A DNA stretch of 64,000 bases from the NCBI GenBank assembly GCA_022402465.1, contig JAKRSH010000034.1, positions 62,001 to 126,000 on the forward strand, given 5' to 3'. The notes below the pieces were generated by a model. That model was not told the origin of the DNA and made no database searches. It worked only from the letters and a program-made list of their open reading frames with translations. The DNA is from Leptospiraceae bacterium. Lineage in GTDB: Bacteria; Spirochaetota; Leptospiria; Leptospirales; Leptospiraceae. The position numbers and the translations under genes are program-made. Numbering within the stretch: the first letter of the stretch is position 1; every line of letters starts with the position of its first letter. This document shows, in pieces, positions 63,884 through 64,000 of the stretch.

Positions 63884-64000
63884 ATGAAACATTCCAACGA
63901 CGATTCCTTAAATTCTCACCAGTCTAGTTTATTCACAAAGACGCATCTTTATATCTTGTTATTCGTATCCTTACTTCCTTTGTTTTTAACTTTTCCATTA
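63884..64000 (+). CDS. 5' end of a membrane protein (continues beyond window)
   Basis: An open frame from an ATG at 63884 to the window end, 39 codons. A soluble start (MKHSNDDSLNSHQSSLFTKT) leads into a hydrophobic segment (YILLFVSLLPLFLTFPL). Only the N-terminus is visible, so no family is assigned. No strong ribosome binding site is seen. Confidence 0.5.
   Translation, partial: MKHSNDDSLNSHQSSLFTKTHLYILLFVSLLPLFLTFPL

Overview
The window is AT-rich, densely packed chromosomal DNA from a diderm spirochaete, most likely a Leptospira species. Grounds: a lipid A 1-phosphate methyltransferase (LmtA) type protein, an EF-G with the SGKTT P-loop typical of the spirochaete/mitochondrial-type factors, several lipoproteins with relaxed spirochaetal lipoboxes, and a short Cys-rich lipoprotein of leptospiral type. 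The genus is inferred, not proven.

Layout. 1-10.7 kb: lipid genes (PlsC-like acyltransferase, LmtA-like methyltransferase), a DUF1853 protein, methionine-salvage mtnA, a small phasin-like gene with a palindromic operator candidate, then a minus-strand operon of an unusually long sigma-70-family factor, a middle protein of unknown function and a CHAT-domain caspase-like protease, divergent from an M23 peptidase. 10.7-23.5 kb: an accessory, partly decaying region. It holds a TetR/SDR/cupin cassette with two matching TetR operators, a broken M23 paralogue, and a scattered stress regulon. I read the regulon from a shared promoter-like motif, TTGTAAGAA-N14-(ACAC, CGAC or CTAC). It precedes a thioredoxin-CcdA pair, an unlisted 48-aa membrane protein, a YHS-domain protein, a DUF427 protein, and an AhpD-like / YceI / DUF2282-type (bufferin-like) run. 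That run is followed by a nonsense-broken MNIO (DUF692, BufB-like) gene, a frameshifted alpha/beta hydrolase of the OsmC-linked type, and a convergent ECF sigma / zinc anti-sigma pair that is the likely controller.

23.5-35.6 kb is mostly housekeeping: tRNA-Ala, tRNA-Ile, a CAT-anticodon tRNA and tRNA-Arg, SRAP (YedK-like), hemW, a bifunctional-nuclease family protein, a second phasin-like protein, MFS transporter, prmC, two cyclic-nucleotide-binding proteins, an amidohydrolase, a LysM/degenerate LytM protein and fusA. 35.7-43.4 kb: a TrkH-type K+ transporter, a run with a UbiA-family transferase, a TlpA-like thioredoxin and a HExxH putative peptide hydroxylase, then phaR. 43.4-51.4 kb: a HEAT-repeat protein, dnaE, gatB, an aldehyde dehydrogenase and tRNA-Arg(TCG). 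51.4-64 kb: a 5'-truncated MscS remnant next to the tRNA, an XRE/MmyB-type regulator, a REC-PAS-HisKA_2 kinase, a CrtI/RetSat-like oxidoreductase, a sterol-desaturase family protein, an LTA-synthase-like enzyme, a PQQ-type sugar dehydrogenase lipoprotein and a Cys-rich lipoprotein.

The two systems most worth attention are the predicted ECF/anti-sigma regulon with its bufferin-like lipoprotein and dead modification enzyme, and the sigma factor / middle protein / CHAT protease operon, whose logic recalls the protease-controlled sigma release of type III-E CRISPR (Csx29/Csx30/RpoE) but without any CRISPR. No CRISPR array, rRNA or intact insertion sequence was seen.
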